Shown here piece by piece: positions 45,093 through 55,570 of a stretch of 64,000 nt of DNA. Under the pieces are notes generated by a model, which worked only from the letters and a program-made list of their open reading frames with translations, had not been told where the DNA came from and made no database searches. The DNA comes from Paenibacillus illinoisensis NBRC 15959 (GTDB lineage Bacteria; Bacillota; Bacilli; Paenibacillales; Paenibacillaceae). The position numbers were made by a program, and so were the translations under genes. How positions within the stretch are numbered: the first letter of the stretch is position 1; each line of letters opens with the position of its first letter. The stretch spans positions 186,001-250,000 of the forward strand of contig NZ_BIME01000004.1 in the NCBI RefSeq assembly GCF_004000925.1, read 5' to 3'.

Positions 45093-45725
45093 GTGAGAAG
45101 CAGTAAAATTGCCATTTTTGATATTGATAAAACGATTATACGCCGGGATTCGATGTTTCAGTTTGTACATTACGGCGTTCGCCGTTACCCTGGGCAGGTA
45201 TGGAGACTTCCGCTTATTGCCTTTCATACTGCGATGTTCAAGGCAGGGCTAATGAGTGTGGAACAAGTCAAGCGTTCGTACTTTAAGAGTATTGAGCGCA
45301 TGACCGAACAGGATCTGGAGCATTTTTTTGATACCCGATTGCGCACTGCCATTTTTGCAGAGGCCAGTGTGGAAATGCAGCATCGCAAGGAAGCGGGTTA
45401 TCATGTGTTGCTCGTGACTGCGTCTCCGCATGCTTATATGAAATATTTTAAAAACTTCCCTTGGGTAGACCATGTCATTGGAACCGAACTGGTGCGCCAC
45501 CAGAATGGGTATACCTGTACGATCGAAGGCGTTAATTGCAAAGGAGAAGAGAAGGTACGTCGGATACAAGCTTACCTGCGTGAAAAAAACATGGTTATTG
45601 ATTACGAACAATCCTGCTCTTACTCTGATTCGTTGTCCGACCTACCGGTGATGCAGCTTGTGGCACAGCGCTATTTTATTAACAAAAGGGTTCCGGATAT
45701 GGAGGCATTATCGTGGGGGAAATGA
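45093..45725 (+). CDS. HAD-IB family phosphatase
   Basis: A 210-residue SerB-like hydrolase: motif I FDIDKTIIRRDS with the nucleophile Asp and DxDKT, motif II VTASP, and motif IV YSDSLSDLPVM. A cap domain fills residues 20-85. The GTG at 45093 has AGGGGG 6 nt upstream. Located between the UbiA-type gene and the EamA pair, it may remove the 5-phosphate from a polyprenyl-phospho-phosphoribose (inference; in mycobacteria another family does this step). It overlaps the next gene by 13 nt. Confidence 0.75.
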   Translation: MRSSKIAIFDIDKTIIRRDSMFQFVHYGVRRYPGQVWRLPLIAFHTAMFKAGLMSVEQVKRSYFKSIERMTEQDLEHFFDTRLRTAIFAEASVEMQHRKEAGYHVLLVTASPHAYMKYFKNFPWVDHVIGTELVRHQNGYTCTIEGVNCKGEEKVRRIQAYLREKNMVIDYEQSCSYSDSLSDLPVMQLVAQRYFINKRVPDMEALSWGK

Positions 45726-46042
45726 AGGGACGTCATACGGGCAAGGGGTTAATGCTTGTCTCCGCTTTCCTCACGGCCACCGGACAGTTGTTCTGGAAAT
45801 GGGGGCTGACGGAGTGGATCTATCTGGGCATCGGATTTGTGTGCTATGGGCTGGGAGCCATCTTGATGATTAAGGCTTTTGCTCTGGAAAAGTTGTCTGT
45901 GGCTTATCCGTTGATGTGTGCAAGCTATGTTTTTGCGCTCATTTACGGTCACTTTCTGCTGGGAGAAGAGCTCACGATACAGAAGTTTGCAGCCGTTGTA
46001 CTGCTCGGAATCGGGGTGACGTTAACCAGTGTTGATCGATAG
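45713..46042 (+). CDS. Small EamA/SMR-type four-span membrane protein A
   Basis: A 109-residue protein with four predicted spans and the LSVAYPLMCASYVFALIYGHFLLGEELT signature of the EamA/SMR superfamily. The GTG at 45713 is 8 nt after GGAGG. It overlaps the preceding phosphatase and the following paralogue by 13-14 nt, implying a coupled pair. Paired short proteins of this type (ArnE/ArnF) flip undecaprenyl-phosphate-aminoarabinose in Gram-negatives; a similar lipid-linked sugar flippase is the best guess here. A drug exporter of the EbrAB kind is the alternative. Confidence 0.72.
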   Translation: MGEMKGRHTGKGLMLVSAFLTATGQLFWKWGLTEWIYLGIGFVCYGLGAILMIKAFALEKLSVAYPLMCASYVFALIYGHFLLGEELTIQKFAAVVLLGIGVTLTSVDR

Positions 46043-46349
46043 CTGGATGGTGGTTGTACTGATTGTAATGACATTATGCGGTGCTATGGGTGGTGCTGGT
46101 TTGAAAGCCTATGCCACAAGTCGCAAAAAGCTGCATGTCCTCATGGGCCTCGGTTTTTATGGTATGGGTGCGCTTCTGAACATTGTGCTGCTGAAGTTCC
46201 TTCCCTTAACAGTGGTCCTGCCGGCCAATGCGCTGACGTATGTCTGGACACTTTTTATTGCAAAGTTTGCATTCAGGGAGAAGGTAGGCCCGCTTCGCTG
46301 GCTGGGTGTGGTTTGTATTATGGGAGGTTTGTGTTTCTTGGTTTGGTAA
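46029..46349 (+). CDS. Small EamA/SMR-type four-span membrane protein B
   Basis: A 106-residue partner with four spans (for example GFYGMGALLNIVLLKFLPLTVVLPANALTYVW by pattern, then FREKVGPLRWLGVVCIMGGL). It starts at GTG 46029 inside the end of the preceding gene. The pair differs in charged loops, as expected for opposite membrane orientation in a heterodimer. The likely role is as half of a flippase for a lipid-linked sugar. Confidence 0.7.
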   Translation: MLIDSWMVVVLIVMTLCGAMGGAGLKAYATSRKKLHVLMGLGFYGMGALLNIVLLKFLPLTVVLPANALTYVWTLFIAKFAFREKVGPLRWLGVVCIMGGLCFLVW

Positions 46350-46404
46350 TACGGATAGGAAATGCACAGAGTATTTTGAAAAATGACATATTGGATGTGA
46401 ATGC

Positions 46405-47706
46405 ATGAAATTTCTGGACTACATATTGTATGATCGTAAAACGAATTGGACGGCACTATGCCTGTTCGCGGGATTTGCCCTTTTTTACGCTCTGATGAAC
46501 GTGCCCTATGTTCTGTACATTGCGGATCAGTCACAGGTTCTTGGAGCATATACCCCGTTTAATACACAACAATTTCCACTGAATTTATTTAATTTTGATC
46601 CGTCCATGTACTATGGGGCAAACAGTTCTTCGGTTATTCATCCGTTAATATCATTTCTTGTCGTCACGCTTGGTGCAGTATCGCAGTTGCTGGGAGGGAA
46701 CTGGTTCTTCCTCATTCTGCAATCCCTGATCAATGCAGGATCTGTAGTGCTGGTCTTTATTTTTCTCAACCAAAAGGATAGACAGATCGCAACACCACTG
46801 CTCTTCGCGATGCTATTCGGATTTAGTTCATATTTGATGTTTACGGCACTTATTCCGGATTCCTATCCGTACGTGCAGTTTTTTATCCTATGGTCTGTTC
46901 TTTATATGCAATACACACGTGAACGGAATGACGTTCGCTATGTGCCAAATGCCCTGATTGCAACGATTAATTTTGGACTGACCTCAACGAACGTTGTTCC
47001 TTTGGCTGCTGCTATGTTTTTCAATTGGCGTACCTGGCGCAAGGCTTCCTCATGGAAAAAGTATATTGGAATCATGGCACTAGCGGTCGCCTTCATTATC
47101 GTATTGACAGGTATTCAGTATATCGCATTCGGAGGAAGAAGCTGGGTTAGCAATTGGCTGCTCGGAATTCAGAATGGAGGCACCAGCTATGCTACGCCTT
47201 TCCAGTTTGCCGCTCATTGGAAGGCACTGACTCTGCTGACGATTAATCCGATGCTCTCTCCCAAAGTTCATTTGCTGGATCCGGGGCTGGTCGCTTTTGT
47301 AACAGATCTGTCCCGCTCCAACCCGATTCATGTTCAGCTTGTCGGTATCTTTATCTTGCTCCTGGCGCTGATCGGGTTCATCATGAGAATTCGTGAACGG
47401 GAAGTATGGACCCCTGCACCCTATATTTTGTTTGCACTTCTGCTGCATATCGTAGTTGGCTTCGGGCTGGCTGTGTTCCAATACGATATGTACCTGTATG
47501 CTGGTCACTATCTGTTTGCCTTTTTCCTGCTTGGTGGAGGGTGGGTGATTGGTCTTCGTCCGGGGATCGGCAAAAAAATAGTGCTCGGTTTACTCTTCAT
47601 TAGTGTACTAGTAATGGCAGCGAATAATATCTACCGTCATGTAGAAACACTCACCACGATCAAACAGTCATATGAACAATTGCAGCAGGCTCAGACTGCG
47701 AATTGA
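46405..47706 (+). CDS. Polytopic membrane protein, possible GT-C-type glycosyltransferase
   Basis: A 433-residue protein with about 10-12 membrane spans. The first large outer loop (residues 40-80, SQVLGAYTPFNTQQFPLNLFNFDPSMYYG) contains acidic and aromatic residues, and the layout (long first loop, many spans, no ATPase) is similar to GT-C enzymes that use polyprenyl-phosphate sugars. I do not recognise a defined family with certainty. As last gene of the UbiA/HAD/EamA cluster it would be the enzyme that uses the flipped sugar. No strong ribosome-binding site is seen before ATG 46405. Confidence 0.55.
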   Translation: MKFLDYILYDRKTNWTALCLFAGFALFYALMNVPYVLYIADQSQVLGAYTPFNTQQFPLNLFNFDPSMYYGANSSSVIHPLISFLVVTLGAVSQLLGGNWFFLILQSLINAGSVVLVFIFLNQKDRQIATPLLFAMLFGFSSYLMFTALIPDSYPYVQFFILWSVLYMQYTRERNDVRYVPNALIATINFGLTSTNVVPLAAAMFFNWRTWRKASSWKKYIGIMALAVAFIIVLTGIQYIAFGGRSWVSNWLLGIQNGGTSYATPFQFAAHWKALTLLTINPMLSPKVHLLDPGLVAFVTDLSRSNPIHVQLVGIFILLLALIGFIMRIREREVWTPAPYILFALLLHIVVGFGLAVFQYDMYLYAGHYLFAFFLLGGGWVIGLRPGIGKKIVLGLLFISVLVMAANNIYRHVETLTTIKQSYEQLQQAQTAN

Positions 47707-47718
47707 TGTAAATAGTAA

Positions 47719-47769
47719 AAGAGAGACAAGTCATATGGATATGATATCCACTCGGCTTGTCTCTCTTTC
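47719..47769. terminator. Bidirectional terminator between converging genes
   Basis: AAAGAGAGACAAG pairs with CTTGTCTCTCTTT, with A-rich and T-rich flanks, so it can serve both the + strand cluster ending at 47706 and the - strand YhgE/Pip gene ending at 47843. Confidence 0.85.
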
Positions 47770-47842
47770 TTTTAATTCAATGTGTAATTCAATGGGTGAA
47801 TTCTAAGCAACAACCCTCTGCAGCAACATCTTTCTATTGGAA

Positions 47843-50518
47843 TCAGGCTATGATTTTGGTCTTCTTTGCATTCTCGGCTGAACGCTTGGTGAGACTGCTA
47901 AGCGGACGTTTCAGCACAAGTGCAAGGATAAGACTAAGTGCTATAAATATACACAGCCATAGAATATCCTTGAGAGCAGCCTGCCACAATATGCCACCGA
48001 CTGATTCACGAAGAAGGCTGATCGCATACGTGAAGGGCATAAACGGGTTCAATGCCTGGAAAAAGGGAGAAGTCATGCTGATCGGGAATGTTCCTCCCGA
48101 GCTTGAGAATTGAAATACCATAAATATAATCGCAATTCCTTTTCCAATGTTTCCGAAAACGGACAACAGGGTGTAAGTAATGGTGACAAACACGGCGCTT
48201 ACCAACATGGCAAACAGGACAAACCATATTTTATCTGCTACATATGTTCCGAGAATCAGGATATCTCCGACCGTTACGCACACAGCCTGAAGCAACCCTA
48301 TAGTTAGGAACGTACCCAAGCGTCCAAGGTACAATTGGTACCCTCGAAACTTGCCGTCCGGATTTTCTGCCTCAGCTCGAAGCAGGGAAATCAGTAGCGT
48401 GGAGCCGACCCACAGGGACAGTACGCCGTAAAATGGCGACATGGCAGATCCGTAGTTGGGAATCGGGTACAATTGATTTTCCTTGATTTGAACCGGACTC
48501 GCAAGAAACGCACTTTCTTCCTCAATATCTCCGCGCAGCAGTTTGGCAAGTTCGGCAAATTGATTATTGCCTTCCACCTCTCTGAGCTTATCCGCCGCCT
48601 TGCTGATGGCACTTTCCAGGTCCGGCAAGTCCTCTCGCACAAGTGTGGCAACGCGGTGCACGCCTTTTTCAACCTCTGGCAATTGATGTTGTACAAAGTC
48701 GGATGCTCTGCCAATCTGCTTCTCCGCCTGAGGCAGATCGTTGCGGACAAAATCGGCTGCTTCGTTCAGTTTGGCCCCAACTTTGGGCAGGTCATTCTGA
48801 ATTAAAGGCGCTACTGTATTCAGTGCCTGGATGAAAGCTTCACTTTTACTTTGCAATGTCTGTGATATTTCATGAATCTTGTTCTGTATTTGGGGCAGAT
48901 CGCTTTGGATTTTTCTTAATTCCGTCTGTCCAAAAGTAATACCTTCCTTGGTAGCTGACAGGATGTCCGCTACATCCGGTAATTTGTCTTGGGCATCTTG
49001 TAAAGTATCTGCTGATGCCGAGAGAATAGATCTTAGTTTATCAGCTCCGGTAGTAAGAGCAGGTGCAATTTCAGCGTCATAGGCTCCAAGAATTCGGTCC
49101 ACACCGCCGTTGATTTCCTCTGATAACGTGCTCAGTTGATCAATGATATCAGCTGGTGGAGTGGTATTGCGACGTAATGCATCGCTGATGATACCGGCAA
49201 GCTTCATTTGGAGCTGTAACTTGTCCGATAGGGTATTCAATCTGGTGATTTTATCGGCTAACGGATGGTTTGGAAGGAGATTGTCCATCTTGCCCAATAG
49301 GTCGGCCATACCGTCAACCAATTTTACGGCAACGGCAAGCCGAACAGCTATGCTGTCCAGTTCGTCTGCTGTAGGGAGTGCGCTAAGGTCCGTACCTTGA
49401 AGTCGATCAAACAAATCTCCGCCAGCACTTGCAATCTGCTGCACCAGCAATAGATTTTGCCGGATCACTGGTCCGATGGTCTGAAATGCTTCTTCACTGG
49501 CATCCACGAAACGATTCATGCCTTCAGCGAGTTCTACTCCGTTTTCTGTAATGCCTGAGACCGTGACAAGTTTATCTTGAGCAGCGGTTACGATAGTTAG
49601 AGCCTTGTCCGTTTTGGTTAAAGCCGTATCAATGACACCGGATACTTCACCAAAATGTTCATCCACTTCTTGAATACGTTCGACTGCGTTTCGAATATCC
49701 GGAATTCGCTCCTGTATGGCTAGTACCTCGGCAGAGGCATTCATAATCTGTGGCCAGTATTCCTGCACCTTAAGTATATACTTTGCCGCTTCGTTAATTT
49801 CGGGCAAACGCTTCTCGACTTCTACAATTTTTTGGGCTTCTTTGACGATTTCCGGCATCGCCTTTTCTACTTCCAACACTTTTTGTCCCGCAGACTGTAT
49901 GGCAGGAAGATTCTTTTCCAGTGTAAAGATTCCATTTTCCATCTTGCGCAGGGTAGGTAGCTGTGCATCGATCTCCACACCAGCTTCTTTTAATTTGGTT
50001 AATACCGCCTCGCTAACCGCTTCGGTAAAACTTTCGTTTATTTGCGTTGTGATAGAAGAGACGCCTGATCCCGTGATTTTGGGAGCAATGGCATTGACTT
50101 TCTCATTCACGGTATAGATGACTTCGGGACGTTCCAGTTTTCCATCGACAATACCGGTGATTTTGGATGAGAAGTCACCTGGGATAAGCAGACTTGCATA
50201 ATATTCACCCGTCTGCACACCACGGCTGGCCTCCGCCTGATCCACAAATGTCCAACCCAGCTTATGATTCTGCTTCAGGCTGGTCACCAATTCGTCTCCT
50301 ATGTTAACCGTTGTTCCAGCGACGGTTGCTCCCTGATCTTCCGTGGTTACCGCGATTTTGATTCCTTGAGTATTACTGTACGGATCCCACACCGATTTAA
50401 CGTTGACCCAGTCATACACCCCTGGCAGTAAAATAATGGCTACAATTAAGAATATGCCGGTTGGTACTTTTAAAATGTGAAGCCAGTCCGTTTTGTAAAT
50501 TTGCCATATGTTACGCAT
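47843..50518 (-). CDS. YhgE/Pip-domain membrane protein with helical repeats
   Basis: An 891-residue protein: an N-terminal span (IFLIVAIILLPGVYDWVNV) with the YhgE/Pip DPYSNTQGIKIAV motif, a long extracellular region, and five or so C-terminal spans (residues about 700-880) like ABC-2 permeases. Residues 187-288 hold six tandem 17-residue units of form LPxIxxAxxxIxxVEx, and residues 541-648 hold six 18-residue units, four of them opening with LP. YhgE, Pip and YueB/EsaA relatives act as phage receptors or type VII secretion parts; the role here is unknown. The start ATG follows AGGAGGACATC. No ABC ATPase lies beside it. Confidence 0.85.
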   Translation of the reverse strand: MRNIWQIYKTDWLHILKVPTGIFLIVAIILLPGVYDWVNVKSVWDPYSNTQGIKIAVTTEDQGATVAGTTVNIGDELVTSLKQNHKLGWTFVDQAEASRGVQTGEYYASLLIPGDFSSKITGIVDGKLERPEVIYTVNEKVNAIAPKITGSGVSSITTQINESFTEAVSEAVLTKLKEAGVEIDAQLPTLRKMENGIFTLEKNLPAIQSAGQKVLEVEKAMPEIVKEAQKIVEVEKRLPEINEAAKYILKVQEYWPQIMNASAEVLAIQERIPDIRNAVERIQEVDEHFGEVSGVIDTALTKTDKALTIVTAAQDKLVTVSGITENGVELAEGMNRFVDASEEAFQTIGPVIRQNLLLVQQIASAGGDLFDRLQGTDLSALPTADELDSIAVRLAVAVKLVDGMADLLGKMDNLLPNHPLADKITRLNTLSDKLQLQMKLAGIISDALRRNTTPPADIIDQLSTLSEEINGGVDRILGAYDAEIAPALTTGADKLRSILSASADTLQDAQDKLPDVADILSATKEGITFGQTELRKIQSDLPQIQNKIHEISQTLQSKSEAFIQALNTVAPLIQNDLPKVGAKLNEAADFVRNDLPQAEKQIGRASDFVQHQLPEVEKGVHRVATLVREDLPDLESAISKAADKLREVEGNNQFAELAKLLRGDIEEESAFLASPVQIKENQLYPIPNYGSAMSPFYGVLSLWVGSTLLISLLRAEAENPDGKFRGYQLYLGRLGTFLTIGLLQAVCVTVGDILILGTYVADKIWFVLFAMLVSAVFVTITYTLLSVFGNIGKGIAIIFMVFQFSSSGGTFPISMTSPFFQALNPFMPFTYAISLLRESVGGILWQAALKDILWLCIFIALSLILALVLKRPLSSLTKRSAENAKKTKIIA

Positions 50519-50867
50519 GATGTCCTCCTAATTCAAATCAAATTCCAGGTTTTATATCATTCCCATCTCAGGAAGATACAAATCTTTATGTATATCGGTT
50601 CCTATGTTCGGAATGTGAACTGGCTTGCATTAAAGTTGTTTACCCCGTTCTTGCGTGAATAATCGACCTTTCTTGTAATATAAGCAGCTATAAAACAAAA
50701 GGGTTATATTGGATCGATTCAAGTTTGCAAATACCTATGGATAAATATGCAGAATTATTGTATAATTATGAGTAATGAATGAAATGTGATGTGCATGGAT
50801 GTTTTTCAGCCGACCTGTTGATTCTAAAGGGAATACAGCAGGGGAGTTCGCCTGCTAAGGTGAGGTG

Positions 50868-50896
50868 TTGACAGGGGGTTGTCTTTCTGTCATAAT
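50868..50896 (+). promoter_or_regulatory. SigA promoter of the pyr operon
   Basis: TTGACA (50868-50873), a 17-bp spacer and CATAAT (50891-50896): a near-perfect vegetative promoter about 80 bp before the PyrR-binding loop. Just upstream is a 6-bp inverted repeat AGCAGG / CCTGCT (50837-50856). The remaining part of the 660-bp gap (50519-50836) holds only the minus-strand leader of the YhgE/Pip gene, with no gene visible. Confidence 0.85.
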
Positions 50897-50975
50897 TCAT
50901 GAAGATAAACGAGCATATTGATCAATAGCGCCCTGTGAGGCACTTCAGTATGTTCGACATGAATAGCACCTTTAA

Positions 50976-52653
<1,678 letters not shown>

Positions 52654-52777
52654 CAGGGTCTGGCTATGGGTCATAGGCTGACAGGGCGGATCTTCTTTAG
52701 AACGGTAAAGTACACGATAAATCCAAATCATTCGGATCCTCTGGGAATCCGGGTGAGAACCGAAGCGGAGGGCAATT

Positions 52778-54082
52778 ATGCTACAGATTATTAAAAATGC
52801 GAATGTTTTGAATGCTCAAGGGGAACTCGAACGGAAAACAATCATTATAAATGAAGGCAAGATCCAAAAGATCGTCGGTGTGGAAGACGAAGCGGTCCTG
52901 CAAGCAGAACAATCTGCGCACAGCGCTACAGATGCTTCAGGCAAATTGGTAATTCCGGGCTTGATCGACATGCACGTGCATTTGCGTGAACCTGGTTTCG
53001 AACACAAAGAGACCATCGAGACAGGTGCCAGGTCAGCGGCCCAAGGTGGGTTTACAACAATCGCCTGCATGCCTAACACAAGACCCGTAACCGATAGTCC
53101 GGATGTAGTAAAGTTGGTTCTGAATAAAGCCAAGGAAGCTGATTTGGTAAAGGTTCTGCCGTATGCGGCCATTACCAAAAACGAGCTTGGTCGTGAACTG
53201 ACCGATTTTGCCGCTTTGAAAGAAGCAGGGGCCATCGGATTCACGGATGACGGGGTAGGCGTGCAGAACGCGCAGATGATGAAAGATGCCATGAGCCTCG
53301 CGGCAAGCATGGATATGCCAGTCATCGCTCACTGTGAAGACGACTCTCTGGTTGTAGGTGGATACGTGACCGAAGGAGAATTCTCCAAGCGCCATGGTAT
53401 CAAAGGCATTCCGAATGAATCCGAAGCGATTCACGTTGGTCGTGATATCCTTCTTGCCGAAGCAACAGGGGTGCACTACCATGTCTGCCACGTAAGTACG
53501 GAACAATCCGTTCGCCTGATTCGTCTGGCCAAATCGATCGGCATCAAGGTTACGGCTGAGGTGTGTCCGCATCATCTGGTTCTGTCCGATGAGGACATCC
53601 CGGGCATGGATGCCAACTGGAAAATGAACCCGCCACTTCGCTCACCGCGTGATGTCCAGGCTTGCATTGAAGGCTTGCTGGACGGAACGCTGGACATGAT
53701 CGTAACTGATCATGCGCCGCATAGTGAAGAGGAGAAAGCCAAAGGCATGGAACTGGCACCATTCGGAATCGTTGGATTCGAAACCGCCTTCCCGCTGCTG
53801 TACACCAAGTTTGTAGAAACAGGACTTTGGAGCCTGGACTTCCTGGTTAAACGCATGACAGCCGATCCGGCACGGGTATTCCGACTGGATACAGGCAGGA
53901 TGGAAGAGGGAGCACCTGCGGACTTGACCATGATTGACCTGAACGAGGAAAAAGCAGTCGATCCTGCAACGTTCGCAACCAAAGGAAGAAATACCCCGTT
54001 CACAGGCTGGAAGCTGAAAGGCTGGCCGGAACAGACTTGGGTGGATGGCAAAAGCGTATGGAATAACACGGTACAACAGTAA
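52778..54082 (+). CDS. pyrC: Dihydroorotase (type I)
   Basis: A 434-residue amidohydrolase forming dihydroorotate. Metal ligands lie in GLIDMHVHLREPG (HxH) at about residues 60-72, the HCED and HVCHVSTEQS segments, and VTDHAPHS with the catalytic Asp. The 124-bp gap after pyrB has an imperfect CGGAT / ATCCG repeat but no attenuator like that upstream of pyrR. GAGGGCAATT precedes the ATG. Confidence 0.95.
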   Translation: MLQIIKNANVLNAQGELERKTIIINEGKIQKIVGVEDEAVLQAEQSAHSATDASGKLVIPGLIDMHVHLREPGFEHKETIETGARSAAQGGFTTIACMPNTRPVTDSPDVVKLVLNKAKEADLVKVLPYAAITKNELGRELTDFAALKEAGAIGFTDDGVGVQNAQMMKDAMSLAASMDMPVIAHCEDDSLVVGGYVTEGEFSKRHGIKGIPNESEAIHVGRDILLAEATGVHYHVCHVSTEQSVRLIRLAKSIGIKVTAEVCPHHLVLSDEDIPGMDANWKMNPPLRSPRDVQACIEGLLDGTLDMIVTDHAPHSEEEKAKGMELAPFGIVGFETAFPLLYTKFVETGLWSLDFLVKRMTADPARVFRLDTGRMEEGAPADLTMIDLNEEKAVDPATFATKGRNTPFTGWKLKGWPEQTWVDGKSVWNNTVQQ

Positions 54083-54184
54083 ATCGGCTTACCAATGAGT
54101 TATTAACTCTTTAATGCAATTACATCTTTTCAACTAACTCGAGGCAGACCATGCCGAGAGCCTAACATACGAAACAAAGCAAAT

Positions 54185-54398
54185 TTGAATGGCATAGTTT
54201 TGAACTTGGGAGACACAGTAGCACACGAAGTGGACAGAAAAGACCCGAAGAAGCGCAGCGTTCGCCTTTATCCCCGGATTACATCCATTTGAAAAATGGA
54301 TAAAGAGTAATCTGGGGATAACAGCGATCGAAGGGCTTTCTGTCCACGAAGTCACCGCTACCGTGACACGCACCCCTTGTTCAACGAAATGCATTCAA
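54185..54398. repeat. 214-bp near-complete palindrome between pyrC and carA
   Basis: Nested inverted arms surround the centre at about 54292: TTGAATGGCAT (54185-54195) with ATGCATTCAA (54389-54398); TTGAAC (54200) with GTTCAA (54379); GTAGC (54218) with GCTAC (54357); GTGGACAGAAA (54230-54240) with TTTCTGTCCAC (54337-54347); TTATCCCCGGATTAC (54268-54282) with GTAATCTGGGGATAA (54307-54321); ATCCATTT with AAATGGAT around a GAA loop. As RNA it would form one long branched hairpin within the pyr transcript. It may be a dispersed non-coding repeat (MITE-like) or a structured RNA. The flanking 54083-54184 holds nothing else visible. Confidence 0.8.
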
Positions 54399-54426
54399 GT
54401 TTATAAACACAGAGGAGTGAAATGGG

Positions 54427-55569
54427 ATGCAGGCACAGGCAAGATTATTGTTGGAAGACGGCACACTGTTCACCGGGAAAGCGTTCGGTGCTGAAGGTGA
54501 AACAACGGGTGAGGTCGTTTTTAATACGGGAATTACAGGCTACCAAGAGGTGCTTTCGGATCCTTCTTATTGCGGTCAAATCGTAACCATGACGTATCCG
54601 CTGATCGGTAACTACGGCATTACGCGTGACGACTTCGAGTCCATCCGTCCATTCGTGCATGGTTTCGTAGTTCGCCGTCATGAGACGGTACCGAGTAACT
54701 GGCGCGCTGAATACAGCCTGGATGATCTGCTGAAAGAGTACGGCATCGTCGGCATCAGCGAAATTGATACACGCATGTTGACTCGCCGGATTCGTCATCA
54801 CGGCACAATGAAAGGAATTCTCACAACAGGATCGAAGCCTGTGGAAGAGCTGCTGGAGATGATGGGAGACACAAGCATCGCCGAGCTGCGCAACCAGGTA
54901 CCTCTGACGTCTACGCAGCATGTGTACAACAGCCCGGGAACGGCTGAGCGTATCGTTCTTGTAGACTATGGTGCAAAAACAGGAATTCTGCGTGAACTGA
55001 GCAAGCGCAACTGTGACGTTGTTGTCGTGCCGCATGATGTAACTGCAGAAGAGATTCGCCGTCTTAATCCGGATGGTATTCAGCTGTCCAACGGTCCTGG
55101 GGATCCAAAAGATGTACCACATGCCGTTAAAATGATCAGTGAACTGCTTGGCGAGTATCCGATCTTCGGTATCTGTCTCGGTCATCAACTCTTTGCACTG
55201 GCAGCAGGTGCGGATACAGAGAAGCTTAAGTTCGGACACCGCGGTGGTAATCACCCAGTCAAAGAACTGGAGAGCGGACGCTGCTTCATCACATCCCAGA
55301 ATCACGGTTACACGGTTAACGAAGAGTCAGTGAAAAACACTGAATTGGAAGTTACACACATCAATAACAATGACAAGACCATTGAAGGTCTGAAACATAA
55401 AACATTCCCTGCGTTTTCGGTACAATATCACCCGGAAGCAGCGCCAGGACCTTATGATAACAGCTATCTGTTCGACCGTTTCATCGAAATGATTCGTGAG
55501 CACAAAATCACTAACCCGCAAAAGCCGCGTCAAGCCGTATTGGCAGCCGCAGTGAAAGGAGCACAATAA
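54427..55569 (+). CDS. carA: Carbamoyl-phosphate synthase small subunit
   Basis: A 380-residue glutaminase subunit (pyrAA in Bacillus). The N-terminal domain has [21 protein letters not shown]; the class I amidotransferase domain has Cys250 in FGICLGHQ, with the His/Glu pair in [11 protein letters not shown]. It supplies ammonia to CarB through the intersubunit tunnel. The ATG follows AGAGGAGTG, right after the palindrome. The last residues before the stop are Ala-rich and variable. Confidence 0.96.
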   Translation: MQAQARLLLEDGTLFTGKAFGAEGETTGEVVFNTGITGYQEVLSDPSYCGQIVTMTYPLIGNYGITRDDFESIRPFVHGFVVRRHETVPSNWRAEYSLDDLLKEYGIVGISEIDTRMLTRRIRHHGTMKGILTTGSKPVEELLEMMGDTSIAELRNQVPLTSTQHVYNSPGTAERIVLVDYGAKTGILRELSKRNCDVVVVPHDVTAEEIRRLNPDGIQLSNGPGDPKDVPHAVKMISELLGEYPIFGICLGHQLFALAAGADTEKLKFGHRGGNHPVKELESGRCFITSQNHGYTVNEESVKNTELEVTHINNNDKTIEGLKHKTFPAFSVQYHPEAAPGPYDNSYLFDRFIEMIREHKITNPQKPRQAVLAAAVKGAQ

Positions 55570-55570
55570 C

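Noticed and set aside
53550-54076. Several overlapping minus-strand frames opposite pyrC
   Set aside because: They are codon-bias shadows without start signals; pyrC is intact on the plus strand.
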